In this document: one piece after another, positions 1 through 7,109 of the stretch
Layout: each line of letters begins with the position of its first letter
How positions within the stretch are numbered: position 1 is the stretch's first letter
Assembly (NCBI GenBank): GCA_964480475.1
Contig: CAYZPW010000015.1
Location: forward strand, 1 to 44,304
Direction: 5' to 3'
Origin: CAYZPW01 sp964480475
GTDB taxonomy: Bacteria; B130-G9
Length of the DNA: 44,304 nucleotides
Position numbers and translations under genes: made by a program
The notes under the pieces: generated by a model
Database searches by the model: none
What the model was told of the DNA's origin: nothing
What the model saw: the letters and a program-made list of their open reading frames with translations, nothing else

Positions 1-70
1 CTTCAGGGAATACGATTTATAGAACACAACAGACAGCCCTCATCAACCCAAAATAAGCGCGTGATTGTTA

Positions 71-166
71 GGTCTCAGACCCGCCCTTTCTAATTGATGC
101 TCGCATAAGATGCCTCGTATCCGCAGGGATTGATGTAGGCGGGCGGGTCTGAGACCACGCCCCTAC
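71..166. repeat. Dispersed palindromic repeat, two inverted copies
   Basis: The 16-mer GGTCTCAGACCCGCCC at 71-86 recurs as its exact reverse complement at 141-156. The second copy sits in a longer imperfect palindrome (135-166) that begins GTAGG and ends CCTAC. The same module recurs at 10603-10629, and related GC-rich palindromes lie at 6766-6790 and 40258-40283. The rest of 1-282 shows no gene that I can support. It is the 3' side of the mutase gene, and the inverted pair could form a large hairpin in the transcript. Confidence 0.75.
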
Positions 167-282
167 AGCCTAATTCCGACGATTATGTCGCGAATGAAGA
201 CGATGTCGTTGATCTTGAAAACTAGCCGAATATGATGTATCGTTGTTGTGTGAACGGACAGGGTCGGAATGTCCCCTCAGTG

Positions 283-2562
283 CTAGCCGACATACCAACG
301 GGCGAGGTCAGTGAGGCGAAGTGGCGCGTTCGGTTCTGTGAGCGACGCGATAGAAATGAAGTCCTGGTTGAACATCTCCAGGAGCAAGCGCTCTGGGACG
401 ACGTTCGGATACCAGCCCGCCAGCCTCTGCGTCGCATCGCCAACGGCGAAAACGGCGCCTCGAGCCTCCTGCTGCATCATCTCCGCAAGCAGCATCGTCT
501 CCGCCGCCGCGTAATCGCTGCTGGACGATTTGACCGACCTTTGCAGTCGGCGCCTCGCCAGGTCGCCCACAGTGTCGAGCAGCTCGGCGAGCTCCTTCGG
601 GCCGCGGACATTGACGCCCGTCTTCTCCTCGGTGCCGGAGTTGCGGACGAAGACCGAGGCAACCGTCCTTGAGCCGCCATGAGGGGCCAGCGAAATAAAG
701 ATCATGTCCTTGTCCTCGGCGAACTCGACCCGCTTAACATCGAAATCCGAGGCAAACCGAGCCAGGCATTCCTGCTCGAGCCAGTCCGCGAATTGCCGCC
801 AGTATTCCTTGCCGAACGCGAACTCATCCTTCCGCGTGTAGTAAGCATAGAACGTCCGCTTGAAGCCGCGCATAAACGGCGCCGCCATCGTGTGATGAAA
901 CGCGCTGACGTCCATCGACTGAAGCATCGTCTGCGTCGCGACGAACGTGTTGATGGCAGCTTTCAGACCGTTGCCGGCGAAGAACAACCCACGGGCGGTC
1001 GAAGGCCGGAGGTCGGAGATTCGGTCGCCGTACGGCGCACCGAATTGGCGGTTGGTTCGCCGCGCGGCGAATTGGCGCTTGGCAATCTCAAGGATACCGG
1101 GAGTTATCGAGTGGCCGGTCTCCTCGAATCCCATCAGGTATGGAATTGCGCCCGGTTTGACGAGGTCTTTTTCTAGGGCTGCAATCTCGTCGGGGCGGCA
1201 GTGCTTCTGCTGAATCCAATCGACCTGGCACTGAAGGTCAAAATAAACCTGGCTGTCGCTTGACCGATGCGAACGGAGCGCTTCGAGCGCTTTCCAAGCC
1301 GTTTCAAGCTCCTTTGCTGCGTCTTCTTGACCGCCTTCCGCGAAGTGCTTTTTGAGCAACGTCATTCGGCCCTCGAGAAGCGACGAGAACGCCTCGTAAA
1401 GCACCCATTTGTCGCCGACGGCCGTCATGCACGGGCTCACGCCGAACGATTTGTCCGCGAGGGCGCCAACGTTGATGTCGCTCTCGACCGTGTGCACCAT
1501 GCGCGGGCGATCTGCAACCGCTCGCCTCTCGACGAGGTACTTCGCCCGCAAGAACGCCGTCTCATCTCCGGAAGAGACAATGAGCCCGTCTTGATGAGGC
1601 GCGTAGTCGAGCCGGAAGAAGCGATCTCCGTCCGCGTCGAACACCGCGGCAACGAGCAGCCGATCGCCGGCCACCAGGTCGTCTTTCAGCTCGTCCGCCA
1701 GGCGGAACATCTCAAGAACAGGCTTGTGCTCGGAAAACGGCGAACTCCCCTCGCCCTCACCGGCGAAGACATCCCCGCGCGCAATGATCTCGGTCCCCTC
1801 AAGCGCCGCAACGCCGCCACCCTCATTCACGTGCCCGGCGTCCGACGTGTTGACCTCGTGAACATTGCCGAAGCCCCACTCGCGGAAGAGCTTCCCGGCG
1901 AACTTGCTGAGGCAGCCGTTAGCAGCGTCAACGACGAGCTCGACTCGGTCAAGACTGAGTTGGGATGTTTCGGTCGGGTCAAGCCAGCTATTGGCCGGGT
2001 CGAGCATAAACTCCTCGAACAATGCGGAGGCCGCATCGTGATGGTCTTCCTGCGCACCGGTCGGGTCCAGCCCTTGCAGATCAACGCTGTCGGCGAGCTC
2101 AAAAATGACGGCGGTGAGGCGCTCGTCATCTGAGGGGAGGTATTTGAGGCCCTGGTTCGCCCAGAAGAGCTTGACGCCGTTCTGATCCTTGAGGTTGTGG
2201 GACGCCGTAATCATGGCTGCGCCCGCTGCGCCGACGTGGAGCAAATACGCCGGGACAGCAGGCGTCGGGACAACGCCGACCGAGAAGACGGCGGCGCCCG
2301 CCTTTCGAATACCTCGTATGAATGGCTCAATGAAATCGCCGTCGGGGTCTCTCGGGTCCCAACCCACAACGACAGGATCGCCCGGCTCAAGTCTCTTGAG
2401 CCTGAGAAGGTCAGTTACGAAGGAGTAGGCATAGAGCTCCATAAATCTAGGCGTGATGAGGCCTGCCTCAAGGAGAGCTTGCAGCGGGCCGAGGCCCCGA
2501 ACACGGGCAGAACTATCGAGGGCCGTTGGCCGACGTATCCCATCCGTTCCCTGAATCCGCAT
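283..2562 (-). CDS. Phosphohexomutase (phosphoglucomutase/phosphomannomutase/GlmM superfamily), enlarged
   Basis: This 759-residue alpha-D-phosphohexomutase should interconvert sugar 1- and 6-phosphates in the cytoplasm. All four signatures are visible: the phosphoserine loop TASHN (Ser121), the metal loop DADGDR (309-314), the sugar loop GFEETGH (478-484) and the phosphate loop RNSGTE (640-645). Family members are usually about 450-550 residues; the extra length lies between the metal and sugar loops (about 330-470) and in the C-terminal part. Residues about 496-521 are encoded by a dispersed-repeat-like stretch (1000-1077). The gene starts at ATG 22 bp behind the receiver/HD-GYP/GlmU-type fusion gene, so the two are probably one operon. 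That pairing would fit a GlmM-like role upstream of a GlmU-type uridylyltransferase, but substrate specificity cannot be read from the sequence. Confidence 0.9.
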   Translation of the reverse strand: MRIQGTDGIRRPTALDSSARVRGLGPLQALLEAGLITPRFMELYAYSFVTDLLRLKRLEPGDPVVVGWDPRDPDGDFIEPFIRGIRKAGAAVFSVGVVPTPAVPAYLLHVGAAGAAMITASHNLKDQNGVKLFWANQGLKYLPSDDERLTAVIFELADSVDLQGLDPTGAQEDHHDAASALFEEFMLDPANSWLDPTETSQLSLDRVELVVDAANGCLSKFAGKLFREWGFGNVHEVNTSDAGHVNEGGGVAALEGTEIIARGDVFAGEGEGSSPFSEHKPVLEMFRLADELKDDLVAGDRLLVAAVFDADGDRFFRLDYAPHQDGLIVSSGDETAFLRAKYLVERRAVADRPRMVHTVESDINVGALADKSFGVSPCMTAVGDKWVLYEAFSSLLEGRMTLLKKHFAEGGQEDAAKELETAWKALEALRSHRSSDSQVYFDLQCQVDWIQQKHCRPDEIAALEKDLVKPGAIPYLMGFEETGHSITPGILEIAKRQFAARRTNRQFGAPYGDRISDLRPSTARGLFFAGNGLKAAINTFVATQTMLQSMDVSAFHHTMAAPFMRGFKRTFYAYYTRKDEFAFGKEYWRQFADWLEQECLARFASDFDVKRVEFAEDKDMIFISLAPHGGSRTVASVFVRNSGTEEKTGVNVRGPKELAELLDTVGDLARRRLQRSVKSSSSDYAAAETMLLAEMMQQEARGAVFAVGDATQRLAGWYPNVVPERLLLEMFNQDFISIASLTEPNAPLRLTDLARWYVG
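1000..1077. repeat. Dispersed-repeat-like stretch in frame inside the mutase gene
   Basis: This stretch combines a direct-repeat-like GGAGGTCGGAG segment (about 1006-1018), a palindrome around CGCCGTACGGCG and the palindrome GTTCGCCGCGCGGCGAA (1055-1071). The last is repeated at 30385-30402 in an intergenic region. Translated, it gives a low-complexity Arg-rich segment (residues about 496-521) just before the conserved LFFAGNGLKAAINT segment. It reads like an in-frame insertion; whether it was inserted after the family diverged needs an alignment. Confidence 0.5.
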
Positions 2563-2584
2563 AACGAGGCTCCGCGCTGGTTGG

Positions 2585-4504
2585 CTAGGAGGGCCTGCTA
2601 TCGCGAGAAAGAAGATTCATCTCTTCGATGTATTTCTCGGCCAGCTGGAGGTCCTGCATTGTGTTGATACCGAGCGCCTCCCGGCTATCCGCAACCTTGC
2701 AGAGACGCACCCGATTGCCACGTTTTGCGAATAACCGGACCGCGTCGGTCAGGTAGTACTCGCCCTGCACATTGTTGTTCTGAACCTCGCTGATGAGGTC
2801 GAGAAGGCAATGATCACCCGCTAGGCAATACGCGCCGACGTTGATCTCATTGATCCTCAACTCCTTCTTGCTGGCGTCGGCCGCCTCGACTATCGCCTCA
2901 AACTGCCCGTTTGGCGCACGCGTTATCCGCCCCAGAGAACCGGGCTCCTCAACGTCCGCGGTGGCGAGAACCAGTCCGGCCTCGGTTCTCATCTGCTCAT
3001 CTATCATCCTGTTCACGGTGTTGAAACTCAGAAGTGGGACGTCGCCGCTGAGAATCAACAGACCGTTCTTTGAGTGAGCTAGATACGGCAGAACCTGCGC
3101 AACAGCGTGCGCGGTTCCGAGCTGCTCATCTTGAAGCACGAATTCAATCAGCTCATCCTGCCCGGTTCTGCCCACAGCATCATGCCAGCCGGTCGGCTTC
3201 GTCTGCCAATACGTCTTCCCGGCATATTCCTTAACTTCGCCCGCCCCGTGACCAACCACGATATACATCTTGCGCACGCCAAGCTTAGCGACAAGGTCAA
3301 GAACGTAACCGAGCAGCGGCTTGCCGTGCGCCTCAATCAGTACCTTCGGGTCGTCGCCGACCATCCGCTTACCCTTCCCGGCGGCAAGGATTACGCAGTC
3401 CATCGAAGTAATGATCCCGTACTTGTCCAGGCAATCGAGAAAAACATCAACTACCGTGGGGTCAAGCTGCGTCCCTTTGTTCATCTTAAGCTGTTCGACA
3501 GCGGTCTCAAGCGTCATCCGCTTCCTGTAACTTCTGGTGGAGGTCATCGCGTCAAACGCGTCCGCCACGCACAATATCCGCGAAAGAAGCGGTATCTCCT
3601 CGCCGGCCAGGCGCCCGGGGTAGCCTTTGCCGTCCCAGCGCTCATGGTGATGCCGAATAAGAACCTTCTCCTTGGACAGAAAACTCAACGGCTCAATCAT
3701 CCGCGCCCCTTTGTCCGGGTGCTCGCGCATCACGCGCCACTCTTCGGGAGTGAGTTCTTCTGTCTTACATAGCACCTCTTCGGGGATACCTATCTTGCCA
3801 ATATCGTGAAGACTGCCACCTATCTGAAGGGCAACGATCTGTTCTTCGGCTAGACCCATCTGGGTCGCAGTCCTGACCGAGTACTCGGTTACACGCGAGG
3901 AATGGCCCTGGGTGTAAGCGTCCCGCTCCTCGAGAACCACCGCGAAGGACTTGATTACTTCCAGGTAACTCCTTTGCAGCTTGTCCTGAGAATCCTGGAG
4001 CTGTTTGGTTCTCAGCCGGACCTTCTTTTCGAGCTCCCGATTGAGCCTCGTGAGCTCTCTGGTCAGCCGGATATTCTCGAGCTTCAATCGCCGCTTATCC
4101 ACAACCGTCTGGACAGTATGCAGCAGCTGCTCGATCTTGACCGGCTTGGCGAGATAATCGTAGGCGCCTTTCTTGAGCGAGGAAACCGCCGATTCGATGG
4201 TCATGTAGGCCGTCATAAGGATGACCGCGGTCTCAGGCTCCTTATTCATTGCCAAGATACGGTCCAGAAGAGCTAAACCGTCCATGCCCGGCATCCTAAT
4301 GTCGGTTACGACCACGTCGAAAGAATCCTGGGCGAGAGCCTCCAGCGCGGACTGACCGTTGTCCGCAGCCTCAACGTGATACCCCCCCATCGAAAGCGCC
4401 TGAACCAGAAGCTCCCTCAGGTCGGTCGAATCCTCCACAACAAGAATAGAAGCCCTCTGCTCCACGACTTCACCATTCAATGGGTCACCACGAATTAGAG
4501 CCAA
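2585..4504 (-). CDS. Receiver / HD-GYP phosphodiesterase / GlmU-type nucleotidyltransferase fusion
   Basis: The 639-residue protein has three parts. Residues 18-130 are a response-regulator receiver with acidic pocket E24-D25, phospho-acceptor D68, T98 and K120. A coiled coil (about 137-180) leads to an HD-GYP domain with HD at 233-234 and HHERWDGKGYP at 286-296, the signature of cyclic-di-GMP phosphodiesterases. From M368 the protein is a GlmU-like pyrophosphorylase: LAAGKGKRM, PK (387), QLGTAHAV, SGDVPLL and GEYYLTD match N-acetylglucosamine-1-phosphate uridylyltransferase. The C-terminal left-handed beta-helix acetyltransferase half of GlmU is absent. The gene lies 8 bp after rpmB and 22 bp before the mutase. 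No stop or clear ribosome site separates the second and third parts, but a lost stop codon (single-base change or error) between two originally separate genes cannot be excluded. Confidence 0.88.
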   Translation of the reverse strand: MALIRGDPLNGEVVEQRASILVVEDSTDLRELLVQALSMGGYHVEAADNGQSALEALAQDSFDVVVTDIRMPGMDGLALLDRILAMNKEPETAVILMTAYMTIESAVSSLKKGAYDYLAKPVKIEQLLHTVQTVVDKRRLKLENIRLTRELTRLNRELEKKVRLRTKQLQDSQDKLQRSYLEVIKSFAVVLEERDAYTQGHSSRVTEYSVRTATQMGLAEEQIVALQIGGSLHDIGKIGIPEEVLCKTEELTPEEWRVMREHPDKGARMIEPLSFLSKEKVLIRHHHERWDGKGYPGRLAGEEIPLLSRILCVADAFDAMTSTRSYRKRMTLETAVEQLKMNKGTQLDPTVVDVFLDCLDKYGIITSMDCVILAAGKGKRMVGDDPKVLIEAHGKPLLGYVLDLVAKLGVRKMYIVVGHGAGEVKEYAGKTYWQTKPTGWHDAVGRTGQDELIEFVLQDEQLGTAHAVAQVLPYLAHSKNGLLILSGDVPLLSFNTVNRMIDEQMRTEAGLVLATADVEEPGSLGRITRAPNGQFEAIVEAADASKKELRINEINVGAYCLAGDHCLLDLISEVQNNNVQGEYYLTDAVRLFAKRGNRVRLCKVADSREALGINTMQDLQLAEKYIEEMNLLSRDSRPS

Positions 4505-4512
4505 TAAGGCGT

Positions 4513-4755
4513 CTAGCTCTTCGTCTCCGCAACAGCGGGACTTAACTTTCTTGCGACCTGCGCCTTTTGATACTTGTCCACCTTGCCGGCCTTAAGACAA
4601 CTAGCGCAGACCGTTACTCGTTTGACCTTCCCATTGACGTTCGCGCGAACGGTCTGCAAGTTGGGCATCCAGCGGCGATTGCTCACGTTGTGAGCGTGGC
4701 TTATCTTGTGCCCGAACATCGGCCTTTTGCCGCATATATCACATACTCTTGCCAT
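4513..4755 (-). CDS. rpmB: 50S ribosomal protein L28
   Basis: This is an 80-residue protein of the bL28 family, a component of the large ribosomal subunit. It begins MARVCDICGKRP and has the conserved SHAHNVSNRRW segment. Cys pairs at CDIC and CASC look like the zinc-binding version of the protein. The start is ATG with a good AAGGAG site upstream (about 4762-4767). The stop is 8 bp before the receiver/HD-GYP fusion gene, so the housekeeping gene and the signalling/nucleotide-sugar genes are probably co-transcribed. The upstream leader contains the compound repeat at 4767-4893. Confidence 0.95.
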   Translation of the reverse strand: MARVCDICGKRPMFGHKISHAHNVSNRRWMPNLQTVRANVNGKVKRVTVCASCLKAGKVDKYQKAQVARKLSPAVAETKS

Positions 4756-4766
4756 GATGAAACTCC

Positions 4767-4893
4767 TTGACCTATTGACCTATTAGCCTCTTCGCCCCTT
4801 CGCCTCTTCGCCTCTTCGCCCCTTCGCCTCTTCGCCTCTTCGCCCCTTCGCCTTTTCGCCTCTTCGCCCGTTTGACGCATTGATCCATTGACG
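4767..4893. repeat. Compound low-complexity repeat (GCCTCTTCGCC units flanked by ATTGACC units)
   Basis: Tandem TTCGCCTCTTCGCCCC-type units (about 4790-4868) are flanked by CTATTGACC/CATTGACG units (4767-4786 and about 4870-4893). The same two modules occur together at 22307-22449, and the TTCGCC module alone at about 16412-16435. The block fills most of the rph-rpmB gap and overlaps the region where an rpmB promoter or leader would lie. I see no coding capacity of its own. Confidence 0.8.
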
Positions 4894-4919
4894 CGCATTA
4901 CCCAGAGAATGCCGGCAGG

Positions 4920-5672
4920 CTAGAAAGCCCGCCCTGCACCGCCAGCCATAAGGTGGCCTACGTCGCCAAGTACCTCTCGCTGAATCTCCACAAGGTGGGA
5001 TATCCCGTCCCTTGCGAGTGACAGCAGCTTATCAAGGGACTCCTTTTCAAAAGGTTGCGACTCGGCGGTGCCTTGAATCTCGACAAACTGACCCGTATCG
5101 GTCATGACTACGTTCATATCGACCGCCGCTTTCGAATCTTCAGAGTAGTCTAGGTCCAAAAGGAACTTATCCGAGACGACCCCGACGCTCGTCGCTGCCA
5201 CGAAGCCGCTCAAGCACGGCAAGCCCTGCTCACTGCCAGCGAGCCAAGTTAGCGCGTCGCACAACGCCACAAAACAGCCCGTTACAGACGCTGTTCTGGT
5301 CCCACCGTCCGCCTGGATAACGTCGCAATCCATCCAGACCGTCCGATCCTTGATCAACGACAGATCGACGAGCGCTCGCAAAGACCGACCGATCAGCCGC
5401 TGTATCTCGTGCGTCCGGCCAGAAACCCTCCCCCGATTTGCCTCCCTGGGTATCCTATTGGGCGACGAACGAGGCAGCATGCCATACTCGCCGGTTATCC
5501 ATCCCTGCCCCGAACCTCGCAGCCACTGCGGCACGTCGTCCTTGACAGTAGCCGTGCACAATACCTTTGTGTCGCCCAGCGTGATGAGCGCCGAGCCTTC
5601 GGCGAACTTCGCGTAGCCCCGCTCAATTACGACTGGGCGAATCTCGTCATTCTTCCTACCGTTTGCCCTCAA
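4920..5672 (-). CDS. rph: Ribonuclease PH
   Basis: This 250-residue phosphorolytic 3'-5' exoribonuclease trims tRNA 3' ends. The N-terminal pattern (RPVVIERGYAKFAEGSALI), the GEYGMLPRSSPNR segment, the RxxxGRTHEIQRLIGRSLR region and the IQADGGTRTAS active-site loop are characteristic, and the length is typical. No ATG precedes the conserved start, so a TTG start at 5672 is chosen; it has GGAGG about 10 nt upstream. It precedes rpmB in the same direction, separated by the compound repeat, and follows the lipM-like gene. Confidence 0.95.
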   Translation of the reverse strand: MRANGRKNDEIRPVVIERGYAKFAEGSALITLGDTKVLCTATVKDDVPQWLRGSGQGWITGEYGMLPRSSPNRIPREANRGRVSGRTHEIQRLIGRSLRALVDLSLIKDRTVWMDCDVIQADGGTRTASVTGCFVALCDALTWLAGSEQGLPCLSGFVAATSVGVVSDKFLLDLDYSEDSKAAVDMNVVMTDTGQFVEIQGTAESQPFEKESLDKLLSLARDGISHLVEIQREVLGDVGHLMAGGAGRAF

Positions 5673-5693
5673 CTGAATAAAACCTCCAACTCG

Positions 5694-5757
5694 AAGGCTG
5701 AAGGATGAATTATGAAGGATGAGTCATTCATTCGTCATTCCGCCTTCATCCTTGACA
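5694..5757. repeat. Dispersed inverted repeat between lipM-like gene and rph
   Basis: AAGGATGAA-type units (5701-5709 and a variant at 5715-5722) face the reverse-complement unit TTCATCCTT at about 5746-5754, giving an imperfect hairpin element. It occupies nearly the whole intergenic gap and ends 5 bp from the lipM-like stop codon. It resembles the short non-coding repeats found elsewhere in the window but is a separate family by sequence. Confidence 0.6.
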
Positions 5758-5761
5758 TCGC

Positions 5762-6637
5762 CTATCTTTTGAAATTCCAAGAATCATTTCCATACTTCTC
5801 TCGCGAAAGCGTATCGGCAAGCGCACGCTCGCCTTTAGTCAGATTCGACCGTTCAAGGGTCGTTCCGAGGCACTTGGCGAACCCCTCTCCTATTGCGCTC
5901 TTGACCTCGTCGAACGTCAGGTCCCTGCCCACTACCTCCTCGAGGCAGGCTGGCCGCAGGGCCTCACCGCTGGTCGTGGCTGACTTCGCCATAGTAGCCC
6001 GCTTGTCCGCCAAAGCATTAGCGGCGGCGGAGGCTACGTCGGCTGAACCCGACCCCTCATCCACGCGCATTACACTCAACGTCAACGGGATGTCAACACG
6101 CAGCGGGATGGAACCGTGCTGCACGAGAGCCTCATCTCGCCGTTTCTGAGCGCTGCCTATTAGCTTCCGGCCCCCGACGAGTAACTCATACGCCGAGGCC
6201 GTCATGAAGCAAGCCGACGACGCGCTTCCGGCTCGAACGTCCTGACCGGTCACAACCTCGATCTCATCGCCGGGAACGCCCAGCAACTCGCAACCCGCCG
6301 AAAGGCACGCCGCAATCGCCCGATAACATTCGAGCAACCGCCCCCCAAAAGGACCCGTCTTTGTGGGGGCAACCACACAATACGTAACCTCCTGGTCATG
6401 CAGAACCGCCCGGCCGCCAGTTATCCGCCGAACAATATCGACGCCGTGTTCTTCACAGGAGGCCTTCTTTACCGCGTCATTGGCTCTTTGGAAATAGCCC
6501 AAAGAGACGCACGGCCTCTCCCAACAGTAAAGCCTGAGCACGGGACAGTCTCTGGACGGATCGAAACTCGAGAACAGCGACTCGTCAACTGCCATGTTAA
6601 AAGCGGCGGAGCAAGTCCCCGAATCAATCAATCGCAA
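5762..6637 (-). CDS. Octanoyltransferase LipM-like (lipoate-protein ligase A family)
   Basis: This 291-residue protein belongs to the BPL/LplA/LipB family that attaches octanoyl or lipoyl groups to carrier proteins. The RRITGGRAVLH motif (70-80) and the GGRKLIGSAQKR lysine motif (K158) are clear. Cys143 in ACFMTASAYELLV sits where LipM octanoyltransferases carry their catalytic cysteine, which favours octanoyl transfer over ATP-dependent lipoate ligation; this is inference from the motif. The start is TTG (6637), because the conserved RLIDSG block begins there; a GGGAG site lies upstream. Residues about 198-220 are encoded by a dispersed repeat (5979-6047) and give an Ala-rich insertion in the C-terminal half. 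Confidence 0.85.
   Translation of the reverse strand: MRLIDSGTCSAAFNMAVDESLFSSFDPSRDCPVLRLYCWERPCVSLGYFQRANDAVKKASCEEHGVDIVRRITGGRAVLHDQEVTYCVVAPTKTGPFGGRLLECYRAIAACLSAGCELLGVPGDEIEVVTGQDVRAGSASSACFMTASAYELLVGGRKLIGSAQKRRDEALVQHGSIPLRVDIPLTLSVMRVDEGSGSADVASAAANALADKRATMAKSATTSGEALRPACLEEVVGRDLTFDEVKSAIGEGFAKCLGTTLERSNLTKGERALADTLSREKYGNDSWNFKR
5979..6047. repeat. Dispersed repeat inserted in frame in the lipM-like gene
   Basis: The ends of this stretch, GACTTCGCCATAGTAG on the left and GCTACGTCGGCTGA on the right, recur at 34864-34907 in an intergenic region around a shorter centre. The centre here (CTTGTCCGCC... to GCGGCGGCGGA) matches the separate intergenic copy at about 22386-22416. The insertion keeps the reading frame and contributes residues about 198-220. 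Confidence 0.8.
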
Positions 6638-6765
6638 GAGAAAACCACTCCCAACGTCTATATGTCAACCAGCAGGTGAATAGGTCAGGGAAATGTGGCC
6701 CTTCGCGTCCGCTGTGGACAGACCCTTGCTTATTGAGGCTGTCCCGCAAGTCGGCGCTTGGCTTT

Positions 6766-6790
6766 GTAGTGACGGCTCACGAGCCGCCCT
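6766..6790. repeat. Palindromic repeat at the 3' end of the small membrane protein gene
   Basis: The core GGCTCACGAGCC is a perfect palindrome with a two-base centre, within GTAGTGACGGCTCACGAGCC. It has the same design as 40258-40283 (GGGCGGTTC-AC-GAACCGCCC). The element overlaps the end of the 110-residue gene and supplies its last codons and TGA stop. Confidence 0.6.
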
Positions 6791-7109
6791 CCCGCCGCAA
6801 TCGTCGAAACGCTAGATAGCCCGCGATCAGGCCCACTATCAAAAGAACGACCCCAAGCCACAAGTATGGCGTCATCCAGAGCATTATCGTGCAACAGACT
6901 AGGACGAACACGCCGGCCAGGAGCGGCGCCATGCCCCAACGCTTCAGCAATGACCCAAGAATGCAAACAAACGAGAAGACATAGAAGGCAGAAAGCATGA
7001 TCGTTGCGCTGATCTGCGAGCCCTCATACATCCCATGCTCCCCACCGCAGCCGAAAGCGGCGACGACCAGGCAGCAAGCCGCAATCCTCATGAATTGTGA
7101 TAATCTCAT
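6777..7109 (-). CDS. Small membrane protein of unknown function, coupled to the Na/Pi cotransporter
   Basis: I do not recognise a named family in this 110-residue protein. An N-terminal hydrophobic segment ends in AAFGCG, which could be a lipobox or just a membrane segment. Hydrophobic helices follow at about 35-57, 62-78 and 80-100, and the tail is basic. The ATG overlaps the TGA of the upstream cotransporter gene (ATGA), and GGGAGG lies within the end of that gene, so the two are translationally coupled. The last residues (GGS) and stop codon come from the palindromic repeat at 6766-6790, so the native C-terminus may have been replaced. Confidence 0.65.
   Translation of the reverse strand: MRLSQFMRIAACCLVVAAFGCGGEHGMYEGSQISATIMLSAFYVFSFVCILGSLLKRWGMAPLLAGVFVLVCCTIMLWMTPYLWLGVVLLIVGLIAGYLAFRRLRREGGS

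Noticed and set aside
1267..2133. Long plus-strand open frame opposite the mutase gene
   Set aside because: It is antisense to a gene with clear catalytic motifs, has no recognisable domain or ribosome site and shows the composition expected of an out-of-frame shadow.
4767..4893. Short ORF made of repeated Glu/Lys/Arg codons upstream of rpmB
   Set aside because: It is a translation of the TTCGCC tandem repeat, not a gene.
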